The notes beneath the pieces were generated by a model. It was not told the DNA's origin, made no database searches, and saw nothing but the letters and a program-made list of their open reading frames with translations. From a bacterium (GTDB lineage Bacteria; Myxococcota_A; Bradymonadia; UBA7976; UBA1532): a stretch of DNA of 64,000 nucleotides. The DNA lies in assembly GCA_030427205.1 (NCBI GenBank), contig JAUHXC010000026.1, positions 85,300-149,299 on the forward strand, written 5' to 3'. Positions within the stretch are counted from its first letter, which is position 1. Each line of letters begins with the position of its first letter. The position numbers were made by a program, and so were the translations under genes. Positions 26,521-36,644 of this stretch are shown here, piece by piece.

Positions 26521-27753
26521 TCAGGTCAGGGTCAGCACCGCGATCTCCGCCGGCACGCCGACCCGCATCGGCGGCCCCCAATAGCCGGTGCCCGGGTGCA
26601 CGTAGATCCAGGTCTTCTCGTCGTGGCGGTACAGCCCCTTCACATAGGGCTGCACCAGCTTGACGATGGCCGCGAACGGCCAGATCTGCCCCCCGTGGGT
26701 ATGCCCCGACAGCACCAGGTCGACCCCGTGGCGGGCGGCGTCGAAGACCGACTTGGGCTGATGGGCCAGCAGCACCACCGGCCGGTCGGTCGGCCGGCCG
26801 CCCAGGGCCTTGTCCGGGAAGTGCCCGTGGTCGCCGCCGAAGCCCTCCGCCCGCCAGTCGTCGACCCCGGCGATGTCCAGCTTCGCGCCGCCGCGCTCGA
26901 CGGTCACCCGCTCGTTGCGCAGCACCTTGATGCCCAGCCGGGTCAGCTCGGCGATCCACGGATCGGCCCCCGAGTAGTACTCGTGGTTGCCGGTGACGAA
27001 GAACGTGCCCAGGCGGCTCGTGATGCGCCCGAGCGGCTCGGTGTGCGGCCCCAGCCGGCGCACGGTGCCGTCGACCAGATCACCGGTGATGGCCACCACG
27101 TCGGCGTCGAGCGCGTTGATGCGATCGACCAGATCGTCCATGAACGCCCGGCCGATGGTCGGGCCGACGTGCACGTCGGTGATCTGCACGATGCGCAGCC
27201 CGCGCAGCCCCGCGGGCACGCCGAGCGGCACCTCGATCTCGCGCAGCTCCGGGGCGGCGAACGCCGACTTGAAGCCCGCCGCCGACGTCGTGCCCGCGCC
27301 CAGCGCCGTCACCGCCGCGACCCCCCGCGAGATCGCGACCCGCCGACCCGGATCGGCCGGGGCCGGGCCCTCGGCGTCGTCCCGCCGCTGCCGCCAGCGC
27401 ACATAGGGCACCCGCAGCAGGTCGACGAGGAACAGCAGCGGCACGGTCACCGCGATGACGCCCATCCAGCCGAAGGCCAGAAAGCCCACCACCTCGCCCG
27501 CCGCCCGGGGCAGCACCCGGCTGCCGGGCAGGCCGAGCACGAGCAGCAGGGCCAGCAGGGCGAGCACCGCGCCGCCGACGCGCCGCTGGCGCCGATCGGC
27601 GAAGACGTCGCGCACGAAGCGGCGATAGAGGTAGAGGTGCGTGCCGACCACCAGGGTCAGCCCGATGGTCAGGACGAGCACGAAGCGCAGCACCGGCGGC
27701 AAGGCGGACTCCCGTCGCAGAGGGGCGTGAGCGCCGACGGCGATCGTCGGCAT
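26521..27753 (-). CDS. Membrane-anchored metallophosphoesterase
   Basis: About 410 residues from ATG 27753 (ATG 27813 is possible). Three to four transmembrane helices occupy the first 140 residues (FVLVLTIGLTLVVGTHLYLY and VVGFLAFGWMGVIAVTVPLLF). A twin-Arg-like stretch (RRVAISRGVAAVTALGAGTT) leads into the catalytic domain, whose metal ligands are QITDVHVG, AITGDLVDG, VTGNHEYY, LLAHQPKS and LSGHTHGGQIWP. This is the YkuE/YaeI-like calcineurin phosphoesterase group, some of which act on membrane lipids such as UDP-diacylglucosamine. The substrate is undetermined here. It converges with the dehydrogenase gene. Confidence 0.88.
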   Translation of the reverse strand: MPTIAVGAHAPLRRESALPPVLRFVLVLTIGLTLVVGTHLYLYRRFVRDVFADRRQRRVGGAVLALLALLLVLGLPGSRVLPRAAGEVVGFLAFGWMGVIAVTVPLLFLVDLLRVPYVRWRQRRDDAEGPAPADPGRRVAISRGVAAVTALGAGTTSAAGFKSAFAAPELREIEVPLGVPAGLRGLRIVQITDVHVGPTIGRAFMDDLVDRINALDADVVAITGDLVDGTVRRLGPHTEPLGRITSRLGTFFVTGNHEYYSGADPWIAELTRLGIKVLRNERVTVERGGAKLDIAGVDDWRAEGFGGDHGHFPDKALGGRPTDRPVVLLAHQPKSVFDAARHGVDLVLSGHTHGGQIWPFAAIVKLVQPYVKGLYRHDEKTWIYVHPGTGYWGPPMRVGVPAEIAVLTLT

Positions 27754-27908
27754 CGGGGAGATACCGCGGACCCGGGCGGAGTTTCCCGCCGATCCCCATC
27801 GCCGGGGGATCACCGGATGTCATGACGTGTCATGGGGTTGTCGGTGGACAAAATCGATGCTCGGCGGCACCCTTGGCCCATCCCGACTCACCGATTCCGG
27901 AGCAGCCC

Positions 27909-28499
27909 ATGGCCCGCAGCGTGGTCCGATTCTATTACGACGTCGGCAGCCCCTACTCGTACATCGCGGCCCACCGCATCCGGGAGCTGGCCAAATCCCG
28001 CGGGGTCGACGTCACCTGGCGCCCGTTCCTGCTCGGCGGGGTCTTCCGGGCGGCGGGCAATACCATGCCCGCCGCGGTGCCCGCCCGCGGGCGCTATATG
28101 CTCACCGACCTGCAGCGCTGGGCCGCGCGCGAGGACGTGCCGTTCAAGTTCTCGAGCAGCTTCCCCCACAATACGCTGCTGGCCATGCGGGTGCTCACCG
28201 CCGCCCGGGCCGACGAGCTGGTCGCGCTGAGCATGGCGTTCTTCCGCGCCACATGGGCCGACGACCTCAACATCGGCGACCCGGCGGTGATCGCCGATCT
28301 GCTCGGCGACGACGCCGACCGCCTGCTGGCCAAGGCCCGCGAGGTGGGCACCAAGAACCGGCTGCGGGCCACCACCGACGCGGCGGTCGCCGCCGGGGCC
28401 TTCGGCGCGCCGACCTTCGTGGTGGGCGAGTGCATCTACTGGGGCAACGATCGCCTCGAGTGGGCCCTCGACGCCGCCCGCGCCCGCGGCGAGGACTGA
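27909..28499 (+). CDS. DsbA-fold 2-hydroxychromene-2-carboxylate isomerase-like protein
   Basis: 196 residues from ATG 27909, which gives MARSVVRFYYDVGSPYSYIA, a classic N-terminus of the DsbA-like thioredoxin family used by HCCA isomerases and kappa-class glutathione transferases. The position that is Cys in DsbA is Ser here (GSPYSY), matching glutathione-dependent isomerases rather than oxidoreductases. The C-terminal GAFGAPTFVVGECIYWGNDRLEW contains the cis-Pro loop. HCCA isomerases act in naphthalene breakdown, but no such pathway is nearby, so a general glutathione-linked role is more likely. The upstream extension to 27822 was rejected. Confidence 0.88.
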   Translation: MARSVVRFYYDVGSPYSYIAAHRIRELAKSRGVDVTWRPFLLGGVFRAAGNTMPAAVPARGRYMLTDLQRWAAREDVPFKFSSSFPHNTLLAMRVLTAARADELVALSMAFFRATWADDLNIGDPAVIADLLGDDADRLLAKAREVGTKNRLRATTDAAVAAGAFGAPTFVVGECIYWGNDRLEWALDAARARGED

Positions 28500-28513
28500 C
28501 GCGCCGGACCCCG

Positions 28514-30169
<1,656 letters not shown>

Positions 30170-30384
30170 CGTCGCGCCTCTCGTGTTTCAGCTGTGCGTC
30201 ACGGCCGCAGTGTAGCAGCCGGGTCGAGGTGGAGCACGCGGACCACGCCTCCACCGTCGACGGGTCGGCGATCGGAGTAGCCGGGCTCCAACCATGACCG
30301 AATTGTCGCGCTTCGGCCCCGCCGGCGCGGCTGGCATGGCCGTTGCGAACCCGCTCGGGCACAACCACCGCGGGAGGACCGCAT

Positions 30385-31557
30385 ATGAACCGTCGCCTGA
30401 TCGCGTCGACCCTCGGCGCCTCGCTGCTCGCCCCCGGCGCCGCCGCGCTCGCCGATCCGATGATCAGCCCCGGCATCACCTTCATCGGCATGGGCGGAGA
30501 CGGCCCCATGAGCGGCTTCAGCGCCGGCGCCGAGCTGACCGTCAACCACATCACCGACGGCCGGCTCTTCGACGGGGTGCACTACGGCGGGCTCTTGCAG
30601 TTCGAACTCGACTTCGACGGCAACTTCCGCCTCAGCGCCGGCGGTCAGGCCTTCGGCCCCTTCGTCGGCGCCGAGCTCGCCTGGACGGTGCGCTTCGGCG
30701 ACGCGCCCACCGCCAACGGCGTGATGCTCAACCCCTTCTTCGGCCTGGGCTACGTCAACGTCGCCTGGCGCAACCTCTTCGACGTCGACGGCTACACCCC
30801 CGGCGCCGTCGTCAGCCTCAAGGTGCCGGTCGGCGACTACGGCCAGATCCTGCCCAGCGGCCGCCCGCTGCGCGATGCGCACGGGGCGGCGCACAAGCCG
30901 CGGGTGGTCGTGCTCGGCCGCCGGCCGCTGCCCGCGCCCGCCGCCGACCTGCCTATGGCCAGCCGCGTCGCGCTCGGCCGGGCGTGGCTCGAAGACGCGC
31001 GGGACGAGCACGCCGCCGTTGACGCGTTTCGCAAGCTCGCCCGCCAGCTCGCCGCCCGCGGCGCGCCGCGGGCGCTCGTACGCCGCGCGCTGCGCTCGGC
31101 CCGGGACGAGGCGCGCCACGCCCGCGACTGCCTGAACATCGCCGAGGCCCTGCTCGGCCTGCGGCTGGCCCTCATCTCGCCGCCGGTGCCCGACGGCCCG
31201 CTGCCCAACCTGCCCACCATGGCCGTCGAGAGCCGGCTCGACGGCGCGCTGGCCGAAGGCGCCGCCGCCCGCGTCGCCGCCCTCGGCGCCCGGCGAGCCA
31301 CGGTGGCCCCGGCGCAGCGGCTGCAAGCGGCGATCGCCCGCGAAGAGGCAGGCCACGCCGAACTGGGCCGGGCGATCGAGCGCTGGGCCGTCGAGGCGGG
31401 CGGCGCGCCGGTGCGCGCGGCCCTGGAGAAAGCCGCGCCGGCCGACCCCGACGCGGTCGACGTCGGCGCGGTGGCCCCGCACGGCGACGAGGCCCTCTGG
31501 CGCCGCTGGGGCCGCGCCTCGGCGAGCGAGCGTCGGGACGCCTGGGCCGCTGTCTGA
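30385..31557 (+). CDS. Exported barrel-like domain fused to ferritin-like di-iron domain
   Basis: 390 residues. GGGAGG precedes ATG 30385 (MNRRLIASTLGASLLAPGAAALA, signal peptide). Residues 25-150 are beta-rich with alternating Gly/aromatic strands (GGLLQFELDFDGNFRLSAGG, VMLNPFFGLGYVNVAWRNLF), like a small outer-membrane barrel or lipocalin. After a linker the C-terminal half is four-helical with ligands EDARDEHAAVDAF, SARDEARHARDC, a Glu in AVESRLDGALAEG and AIAREEAGHAELG, that is two ExxH motifs with partner Glu residues. Stand-alone myxobacterial ferritin-like proteins show the same DxEHAxVxAF pattern. The fusion to an exported beta domain is unusual. Iron handling outside the cytoplasm is an inference. 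Confidence 0.8.
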   Translation: MNRRLIASTLGASLLAPGAAALADPMISPGITFIGMGGDGPMSGFSAGAELTVNHITDGRLFDGVHYGGLLQFELDFDGNFRLSAGGQAFGPFVGAELAWTVRFGDAPTANGVMLNPFFGLGYVNVAWRNLFDVDGYTPGAVVSLKVPVGDYGQILPSGRPLRDAHGAAHKPRVVVLGRRPLPAPAADLPMASRVALGRAWLEDARDEHAAVDAFRKLARQLAARGAPRALVRRALRSARDEARHARDCLNIAEALLGLRLALISPPVPDGPLPNLPTMAVESRLDGALAEGAAARVAALGARRATVAPAQRLQAAIAREEAGHAELGRAIERWAVEAGGAPVRAALEKAAPADPDAVDVGAVAPHGDEALWRRWGRASASERRDAWAAV

Positions 31558-32315
31558 TCGACTCACATCGAGACTTGCCCGCTCGGCGCGCGATCTTCCA
31601 GAGCCGACGTCGAAGCAGGTCGAGGGCGCAGCGCGTTGCCCAGATTCTTGTCTTCCACCGCTTTCGGTACTCCTGCCCGGGCGACCCTCGACCTCCAGCC
31701 ACTTCCCGGCACAGGTGCACCGGCCAGGCTCGTCCGCCAGCCGCTCTCGAGCACACCTGCCCGAAATCGGCTGGGCATCCAGACCCCGCATGAGGACATG
31801 TCCTCATGCGCACCCTCGCCTTCGAGGCCGATCGGGGCACATGTGCCCGAAATCGGCTGGGCATCCAGACCTCGTATGAGGATATGTCCTCATGCGCACC
31901 CTCGTCTTCGAGGCCGATCGGGGCACATGTGCCCGAATTCGGCTGGGCATCCAGACCTCGTATGAGGACATGTCCTCATGTGCACCCTCGCCTTCGAGGC
32001 CGATCGGGGCACATGTGCCCGAAATCGGCTGGGCATCCAGACCTCGTATGAGGACATGTCCTCATGCGCACCCTCGTCTTCGAGGCCGATCGGGGCACAT
32101 GTGCCCGAGATTGCCTCGACGGTGAGCCTGAGCGGGCCAGGGGTGCACGCGAAGGTCTGGCCAGCGAGATCTCGAGAGAGGTGGTCGGTCGATCGGTCGA
32201 GATGACGGCGGTCTGGGCAACGCCCAGGGTGGGCACGGCGGTTCGGGCCGCCCGCGCCGCCGACCCCCGCGCGATCGACGGCCGATTCCCGCGCCCGTTC
32301 CTGTATCGTGCCGCC
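31558..32315. other. 758-bp gene-free region carrying a palindromic repeat array
   Basis: No convincing gene lies here; open frames crossing it change with each 86-bp copy because 86 is not divisible by three. The first 190 bases hold a spaced inverted repeat (GGTCGAGGG near 31619 with CCCTCGACC near 31685) and degenerate copies of the array unit. The array follows, and then about 200 bases that should contain the promoter of the methyltransferase gene. Confidence 0.8.
31749..32110. repeat. 86-bp tandem array with two alternating perfect palindromes
   Basis: Palindrome A, ATGAGGACATGTCCTCAT, lies at 31790-31807, 31876-31893 (one mismatch), 31962-31979 and 32048-32065. Palindrome B, GGGCACATGTGCCC, lies at 31835-31848, 31921-31934, 32007-32020 and 32093-32106. 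A 11/14 match to B occurs at 31749-31762, on the same period. Centres of A and B alternate every 43 bases exactly, and both share an ACATGT core. The spacers are 27 bases each; GCCGAT and ATCGGC flank B on its two sides, extending that dyad. A C/T difference in the A-to-B spacer alternates C,T,C,T, suggesting a 172-bp dimer was duplicated. Function unknown. Confidence 0.95.
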
Positions 32316-33395
32316 GTGCCCACCGCCTCGACCATCGCCGACCCGCCCGCGGCCCTGCTCGATCTGCTCGCCTGCCCGCTGAGCGGCGAGCCGCTGCGCC
32401 TCGAAGGCGACATGCGCCGCGGCCGGCTCGTCAGCCCCGCCGGGCGGGCGTATCCGGTGATCGGCGGGGTGCCCCGGCTGCTGCCGCCCGACCTGCTCGG
32501 GCCCTTCCTCGAGCGGGCGTTTCCCGACGTGCTCGACGACCCGGCGGTGGCCGAGACGGTGGCCGGCGCCGCGCCGCCCGACGCCGCCGTGCTCGAGACG
32601 CTGGTGGCCTATGACTATCAGCACGTCGAGCTGGCCGACGCCGTGCTGCCGGTCGACGAGTGGCGCGCCACCTGGAGCCGCTTCCAGCCGGGCATCGAGC
32701 CGCGGGCCTTCGCCGGGCAGACGGTGCTCGAGGTGGGCTGCGGCGAGGGGCGTCACGCGTGGCTCGTCGGCGAGCAGGCCGGCGGGCTCGTCGGGCTCGA
32801 CCTGTCCCGCGGGGTCGAGGTGGCCCGTCAGCGAGACCGCCGGCGGAATACGCTCTACGTGCAAGGCGACCTGCACCGCCCGCCGCTGCGGCCCGGCGCC
32901 TTCGACGCGCTCTACTCCAACGGCGTGCTGCACCACACCCCCGACCCGCGGGCGGCCTTCGACGCGGTGACCCCGCTGGTGCGCCCCGGCGGGCGGGTCT
33001 TCGTGTGGGTCTACGGCCTCGACGGCATGGCGTGGTGGTATCGCGCCAGCCACCTGACCTGGCTGCGGCCGCTGTCCAACCGGCTGCCGCGCCCGGCCCA
33101 GGTGGCGCTCGCCGCCGCGGGCACCGCCGCCCTCGAGGCGGGGGTCTGGCTGCCGGCGCGCGCCCTGCGGCGGGTGGGCCTGGATCACGTCGCCGAGCGG
33201 CTGCCCTTCGCCGACGCCGCCGACCGCCCGCTGCAGGCCAAGCTGCGCCGGGTCTTCGACCGCCTCAACCCGCCGGTGACCCACTACCTCGACGCCGACG
33301 CACTGCGCGGCTGGTTCGCCGCCTTCGACGACGTCGCGATCGTCGACGCGGCGGGTCAGGGCTGGTCGGCCCGCGGGCGGGTGCCGACGCCCTGA
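32316..33395 (+). CDS. Trm112-like domain plus SAM-dependent methyltransferase
   Basis: 359 residues from GTG 32316, the first start giving a sensible N-terminus; an ATG at 32202 is possible but would add an Arg/Ala-rich extension. Residues 10-60 resemble the Trm112 zinc-ribbon-like fold (LLDLLACPLSGEPLRLEGD...YPVIGGVPRLLP). A class I methyltransferase domain follows with VLEVGCGEGRHAWLV (motif I), GLDLSRGVEVAR, YVQGDLHRPPLRPGAFDALYSNGVLHHTPDP and a Pro/Gly loop RPGGRVFVWVYG. Such fusions are common in polysaccharide clusters as sugar or lipid methyltransferases. It is the first plus-strand gene of the glycan locus. Confidence 0.88.
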   Translation: MPTASTIADPPAALLDLLACPLSGEPLRLEGDMRRGRLVSPAGRAYPVIGGVPRLLPPDLLGPFLERAFPDVLDDPAVAETVAGAAPPDAAVLETLVAYDYQHVELADAVLPVDEWRATWSRFQPGIEPRAFAGQTVLEVGCGEGRHAWLVGEQAGGLVGLDLSRGVEVARQRDRRRNTLYVQGDLHRPPLRPGAFDALYSNGVLHHTPDPRAAFDAVTPLVRPGGRVFVWVYGLDGMAWWYRASHLTWLRPLSNRLPRPAQVALAAAGTAALEAGVWLPARALRRVGLDHVAERLPFADAADRPLQAKLRRVFDRLNPPVTHYLDADALRGWFAAFDDVAIVDAAGQGWSARGRVPTP

Positions 33396-33479
33396 GCCGC
33401 CGCCGTCGACGATCGCGGGCACGGCGTGGCCTCTCGAAGACGGTGCGGTTAAGCTCGACCCTGCGATTGGGGGAGCGCG

Positions 33480-34664
33480 TTGCAGATTCCCATCACCAAA
33501 CCCTGGTTCGACGCCGACGACTTCGCGGCCGTGCAGAAACCCCTGCAGACGGGCTGGGTCGTGCAGGGGCCGCACGTCGCCCGCTTCGAGCAGGTCTTCG
33601 CCGCGTACGTCGGCGCCGACGCGGCGGTGGCCTGCACCTCGTGCACCACCGCGCTGCATCTGGCGTACGCCGCGCTGGGGCTGGGGCCGGGCGCTGAGAT
33701 CATCGTGCCCTCGTTCACCTGGGTCGCCACCGCCAACGCGGCGATCTACTGCGGCGCGACGCCGGTGCTGGTCGACATCGACCTGGCCACCTTCAACCTC
33801 GATCCGGCGGCGCTCGAGGCGGCGATCACGCCGAACACCCGGGCCGTCGCGCCGGTGCACCTCTTCGGGCTGCCGGCCGATATGGATCCGATCATGGCGC
33901 TGGCCGAGAAGCACGGCCTCGCGGTGATCGAGGACGCCGCCTGCGGCCTGGGCACCCGCCACCGCGGGCGGCACGTGGGCACCATCGGCGACGTCGGCGT
34001 GTTCAGCTTCCACCCGCGCAAGGCGGTGACCACCGGCGAAGGCGGCATGCTGATCGCCCGCGACCCGGCGCACATCGAGCGCAGCTGCATCATGCGCAAC
34101 CACGGCGCGGGCAAAGCGGTCGCCGAGCGCGAGGCCGACCGCGACGGCTTCATGCTGGGGCCCTTCGCCGAGCTGGGCTTCAACTATCGGCTGACCGACT
34201 TCCAGGGGGCGCTGGGCGTGACCCAGATGGCCAAGGTGCCCCGGGTGCTCGACGGCCGACGCGCGCGGGCCCGGCGCTACGATCGGCTGCTGGCCGGGCT
34301 CGACTGGCTGCGCACGCCTGCGGTGCCCGATTACGCCGAGCACGCCTACCAGAGCTACGTGACGCTCTTCGCGCCCGAGGCGCCGACGCTGGCCAACCTC
34401 GCCGACCTGCACGCCGCCCGCAACCGGGTGATGCGCTTCGCCGGCGAGCATGGGGTGCAGACCCGCCAGGGCACCCACGCGGTGCACGGGCTGGGCTATT
34501 ACGCGCGCACCTTCGGCTACGGGCCCGGCGACCTGCCCCACGCGCACATCGCCGAGCAGCTGAGCATCACCTTGCCGCTGTATCCGCAGATGACCGACGC
34601 CGAGCAGGACCACGTCTTTGAGGTGATGCAGGCGGCGTGGCACGAGGAGGGCCAGCGTGGCTGA
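33480..34664 (+). CDS. DegT/DnrJ/EryC1-family PLP sugar aminotransferase
   Basis: 394 residues from TTG 33480, with GGGGGAG upstream. Fold-type I features: ACTSCTTALHLAYAALGLGPG (phosphate-binding turn), IIVPSFTWVATANAAIYCGA, AVIEDAACGLGTRHRGRHVG (PLP-contacting Asp), FSFHPRKAVTTGEGGML (catalytic Lys) and GFNYRLTDFQGALG. The family transfers the amino group of glutamate to keto-deoxysugars bound to dTDP or UDP. rfbB and rfbA follow immediately, so a dTDP-4-keto-6-deoxyglucose-derived substrate is likely; a 3- versus 4-amino product cannot be told. Its end overlaps rfbB by eight bases. Confidence 0.92.
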   Translation: MQIPITKPWFDADDFAAVQKPLQTGWVVQGPHVARFEQVFAAYVGADAAVACTSCTTALHLAYAALGLGPGAEIIVPSFTWVATANAAIYCGATPVLVDIDLATFNLDPAALEAAITPNTRAVAPVHLFGLPADMDPIMALAEKHGLAVIEDAACGLGTRHRGRHVGTIGDVGVFSFHPRKAVTTGEGGMLIARDPAHIERSCIMRNHGAGKAVAEREADRDGFMLGPFAELGFNYRLTDFQGALGVTQMAKVPRVLDGRRARARRYDRLLAGLDWLRTPAVPDYAEHAYQSYVTLFAPEAPTLANLADLHAARNRVMRFAGEHGVQTRQGTHAVHGLGYYARTFGYGPGDLPHAHIAEQLSITLPLYPQMTDAEQDHVFEVMQAAWHEEGQRG

Positions 34665-35730
34665 GGCCGATCCCCGTGGGGCGATCCTGATCACCGGCGC
34701 GGCCGGCTTCATCGGCTCGGCGCTGATGCGCCGCCTGCGTCACCGCTGGCCGAAGCGCCCGCTGGTGGCGCTCGACGCGCTGACCTACGCCGGCGATCGG
34801 GAGAACCTGGCGCCGTTCGAAGACGACCCGCGGTTCACCTTCGTGCACGCCGACATCACCGACGCCGACGCGGTGCAGGCCGCCTTCGCCGAGCACCGCC
34901 CGCAGGTGGTCTTCCACCTCGCCGCCGAGACCCACGTCGACCGCTCGATCCTCGACCCGCTGGCCTTCGTGCGCACCAACGTCGAGGGCACCGCCGCGCT
35001 GCTGCACGCCGCCCGCGGCGTCTGGAGCGACACCCCCGACGCCCGCTTCGTGATGGTCTCCACCGACGAGGTCTACGGCGCGCTGGGGCCCACCGGCGCT
35101 TTTCGGGCCGACTCGCCGCTCGACCCGAGCAGCCCCTACTCGGCCTCGAAGGCCGGCGCCGATCTGCTGGCGCTGGCGTGGCACCGCACGTTCGGCCTGC
35201 CGGTCATCGTCACCCGCTGCTCGAACAACTACGGCCCGCGGCAGTTCCCCGAGAAGCTGATCCCGGTGGTGGTCGGGCGGGCGCTGGCCGGTGAGCCCGT
35301 GCCGGTCTACGGCCGGGGCGACAACGTGCGCGACTGGATCCACGTCGACGACCACGCCGACGGGCTCATCGCCGCCGCCGAGCGGGGGCAGCCGGGCGCG
35401 GTCTACTGCTTCGGGGCCGACAACGAGCAGCAGAACCTGGCGCTGGTGCACCGCATCCTCGACGCGGTCGACGCGGCGACCGGCCGCGACGTGGGCCACG
35501 GCCGCGGGCTGGTGCGCTTCGTCACCGACCGCCCGGGGCACGACTTCCGCTACGCCATCGACGCCGAAGAGACCCGCGCCGCGCTGGGCTGGGCCCCGCG
35601 GGTGCCCTTCGCCGCGGGGCTGGCCGCGACGGTGCGCTGGTTCATCGACAACGCCGAGTGGTGCCGGCGACGCAGAGAGGCGGCGAAGCGCTTCGAAGAG
35701 GCGTGGTACGCCCGCCGGGAGGCCCGCTGA
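34657..35730 (+). CDS. rfbB: dTDP-glucose 4,6-dehydratase
   Basis: 357 residues from GTG 34657 (GAGGAGGG upstream). An extended SDR with nucleotide motif TGAAGFIGSAL, the sugar-binding HLAAETHVDRSI, the catalytic triad region STDEVYG plus YSASK, the family's SNNYGPRQFPEKLIP and RDWIHVDDHADG. It makes dTDP-4-keto-6-deoxy-glucose from the product of the next gene. It overlaps the aminotransferase gene upstream, and rfbA begins at its stop codon (ATGATG across 35728-35735). The terminal 20 residues are Arg-rich. Confidence 0.96.
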   Translation: MAEADPRGAILITGAAGFIGSALMRRLRHRWPKRPLVALDALTYAGDRENLAPFEDDPRFTFVHADITDADAVQAAFAEHRPQVVFHLAAETHVDRSILDPLAFVRTNVEGTAALLHAARGVWSDTPDARFVMVSTDEVYGALGPTGAFRADSPLDPSSPYSASKAGADLLALAWHRTFGLPVIVTRCSNNYGPRQFPEKLIPVVVGRALAGEPVPVYGRGDNVRDWIHVDDHADGLIAAAERGQPGAVYCFGADNEQQNLALVHRILDAVDAATGRDVGHGRGLVRFVTDRPGHDFRYAIDAEETRAALGWAPRVPFAAGLAATVRWFIDNAEWCRRRREAAKRFEEAWYARREAR

Positions 35731-36644
35731 TGATGGCGCCCGATCCCCCCAAAACCCGCGGCATCCTGCTGGCCGGCGGGCGCGGCACCCGGCTGTATCC
35801 GATGACCACCGTCGTCGGCAAACACGTGCAGCCGATCTACGACAAGCCGATGATCTACTACTCGCTGACCACCCTGCTGCTGGCGGGGGTGCGCGAGGTC
35901 CTGATCATCAGCTCGCCCGAAGACCTGCCGCACATCCGCGGGCTGCTCGGTGACGGCGAGGCCTGGGGCGTCGAGCTGAGCTACGCGCAGCAGGACGCGC
36001 CGCGGGGCATCGCCGAGGCGCTGGTCATCGGCGAGTCGTTCATCGGCGACGGCCGGGTGCTGTTGATGCTCGGCGACAACATCATCTACGGCGGCCTCGA
36101 CTTCTTGCGCCGGGCGGTGGCCGAGCCCACCGACGGGGCGACGATCTTCGCCTATCAGGTCAAGGATCCGACCGCCTACGGGGTGGTGGAGTTCGACGAG
36201 GCCGGGCGGGCGATCTCGCTTGAGGAGAAGCCGGCGCAGCCGCGCTCGACGTGGGCGGTGGTCGGCATCTACCTCTACGGCCCCGACTGCGCGCGGCGGG
36301 CGAAGGCGCTGGCCCCGTCGGGGCGCGGCGAGCTGGAGATCACCGACCTCAACCGGACCTACCTCGACGACGGCCGGCTCAACGTGCGCCGCCTGGGCCG
36401 CGGGGTGGCCTGGTTCGATACCGGCACCCCGGAGAACCTGCTCGAAGCGAGCAACTTCGTGCGCGCGATCGAGACCCGCCAGGGGCTGGTCATCGGCAGC
36501 CCCGAGGAGGCGGCCTATCACGCCGGCTTCTGCTCGCTGGAACAGTTCGAGGCCAACGTCGCGGCGATGCCCCGTTCGGCTTATCGCGACTATCTGGAGC
36601 GGGTGCTGAGCGACCGCAAGGCGGCCCTGCGCGCGCGGCATTGA
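35730..36644 (+). CDS. rfbA: Glucose-1-phosphate thymidylyltransferase
   Basis: 304 residues. Start at the ATG touching the rfbB stop, with GGGAGG ahead; the adjacent ATG at 35733 is equally possible. Nucleotidyltransferase motifs: ILLAGGRGTRLYPMT, PIYDKPMIYYSL, LMLGDNIIYG (metal Asp), YQVKDPTAYGVVEFD, SLEEKPAQPRS and WFDTGTPENLLEA. The SKQLLP motif of classical RmlA reads GKHVQP here. It supplies dTDP-glucose to RfbB. The stop overlaps the acetyltransferase start as TTGA. Confidence 0.95.
   Translation: MMAPDPPKTRGILLAGGRGTRLYPMTTVVGKHVQPIYDKPMIYYSLTTLLLAGVREVLIISSPEDLPHIRGLLGDGEAWGVELSYAQQDAPRGIAEALVIGESFIGDGRVLLMLGDNIIYGGLDFLRRAVAEPTDGATIFAYQVKDPTAYGVVEFDEAGRAISLEEKPAQPRSTWAVVGIYLYGPDCARRAKALAPSGRGELEITDLNRTYLDDGRLNVRRLGRGVAWFDTGTPENLLEASNFVRAIETRQGLVIGSPEEAAYHAGFCSLEQFEANVAAMPRSAYRDYLERVLSDRKAALRARH

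Noticed and set aside
31618..31693. Terminator-like inverted repeat GGTCGAGGG/CCCTCGACC
   Set aside because: The loop is over 50 bases and there is no T-tract; too weak to call.
31790..31807. Resemblance of GGACATGTCC to a eukaryotic p53 half-site
   Set aside because: Any short dyad with a CATG core fits; meaningless in a bacterium.
31749..32110. CRISPR array
   Set aside because: The copies are near-identical over the whole 86-bp unit, with no unique spacers, and no cas genes are in the window.
31800..32125. Protein-coding repeats through the palindrome array
   Set aside because: Period 86 is not divisible by three, so frames shift at every copy; the open frames exist because stops are rare on both strands here.
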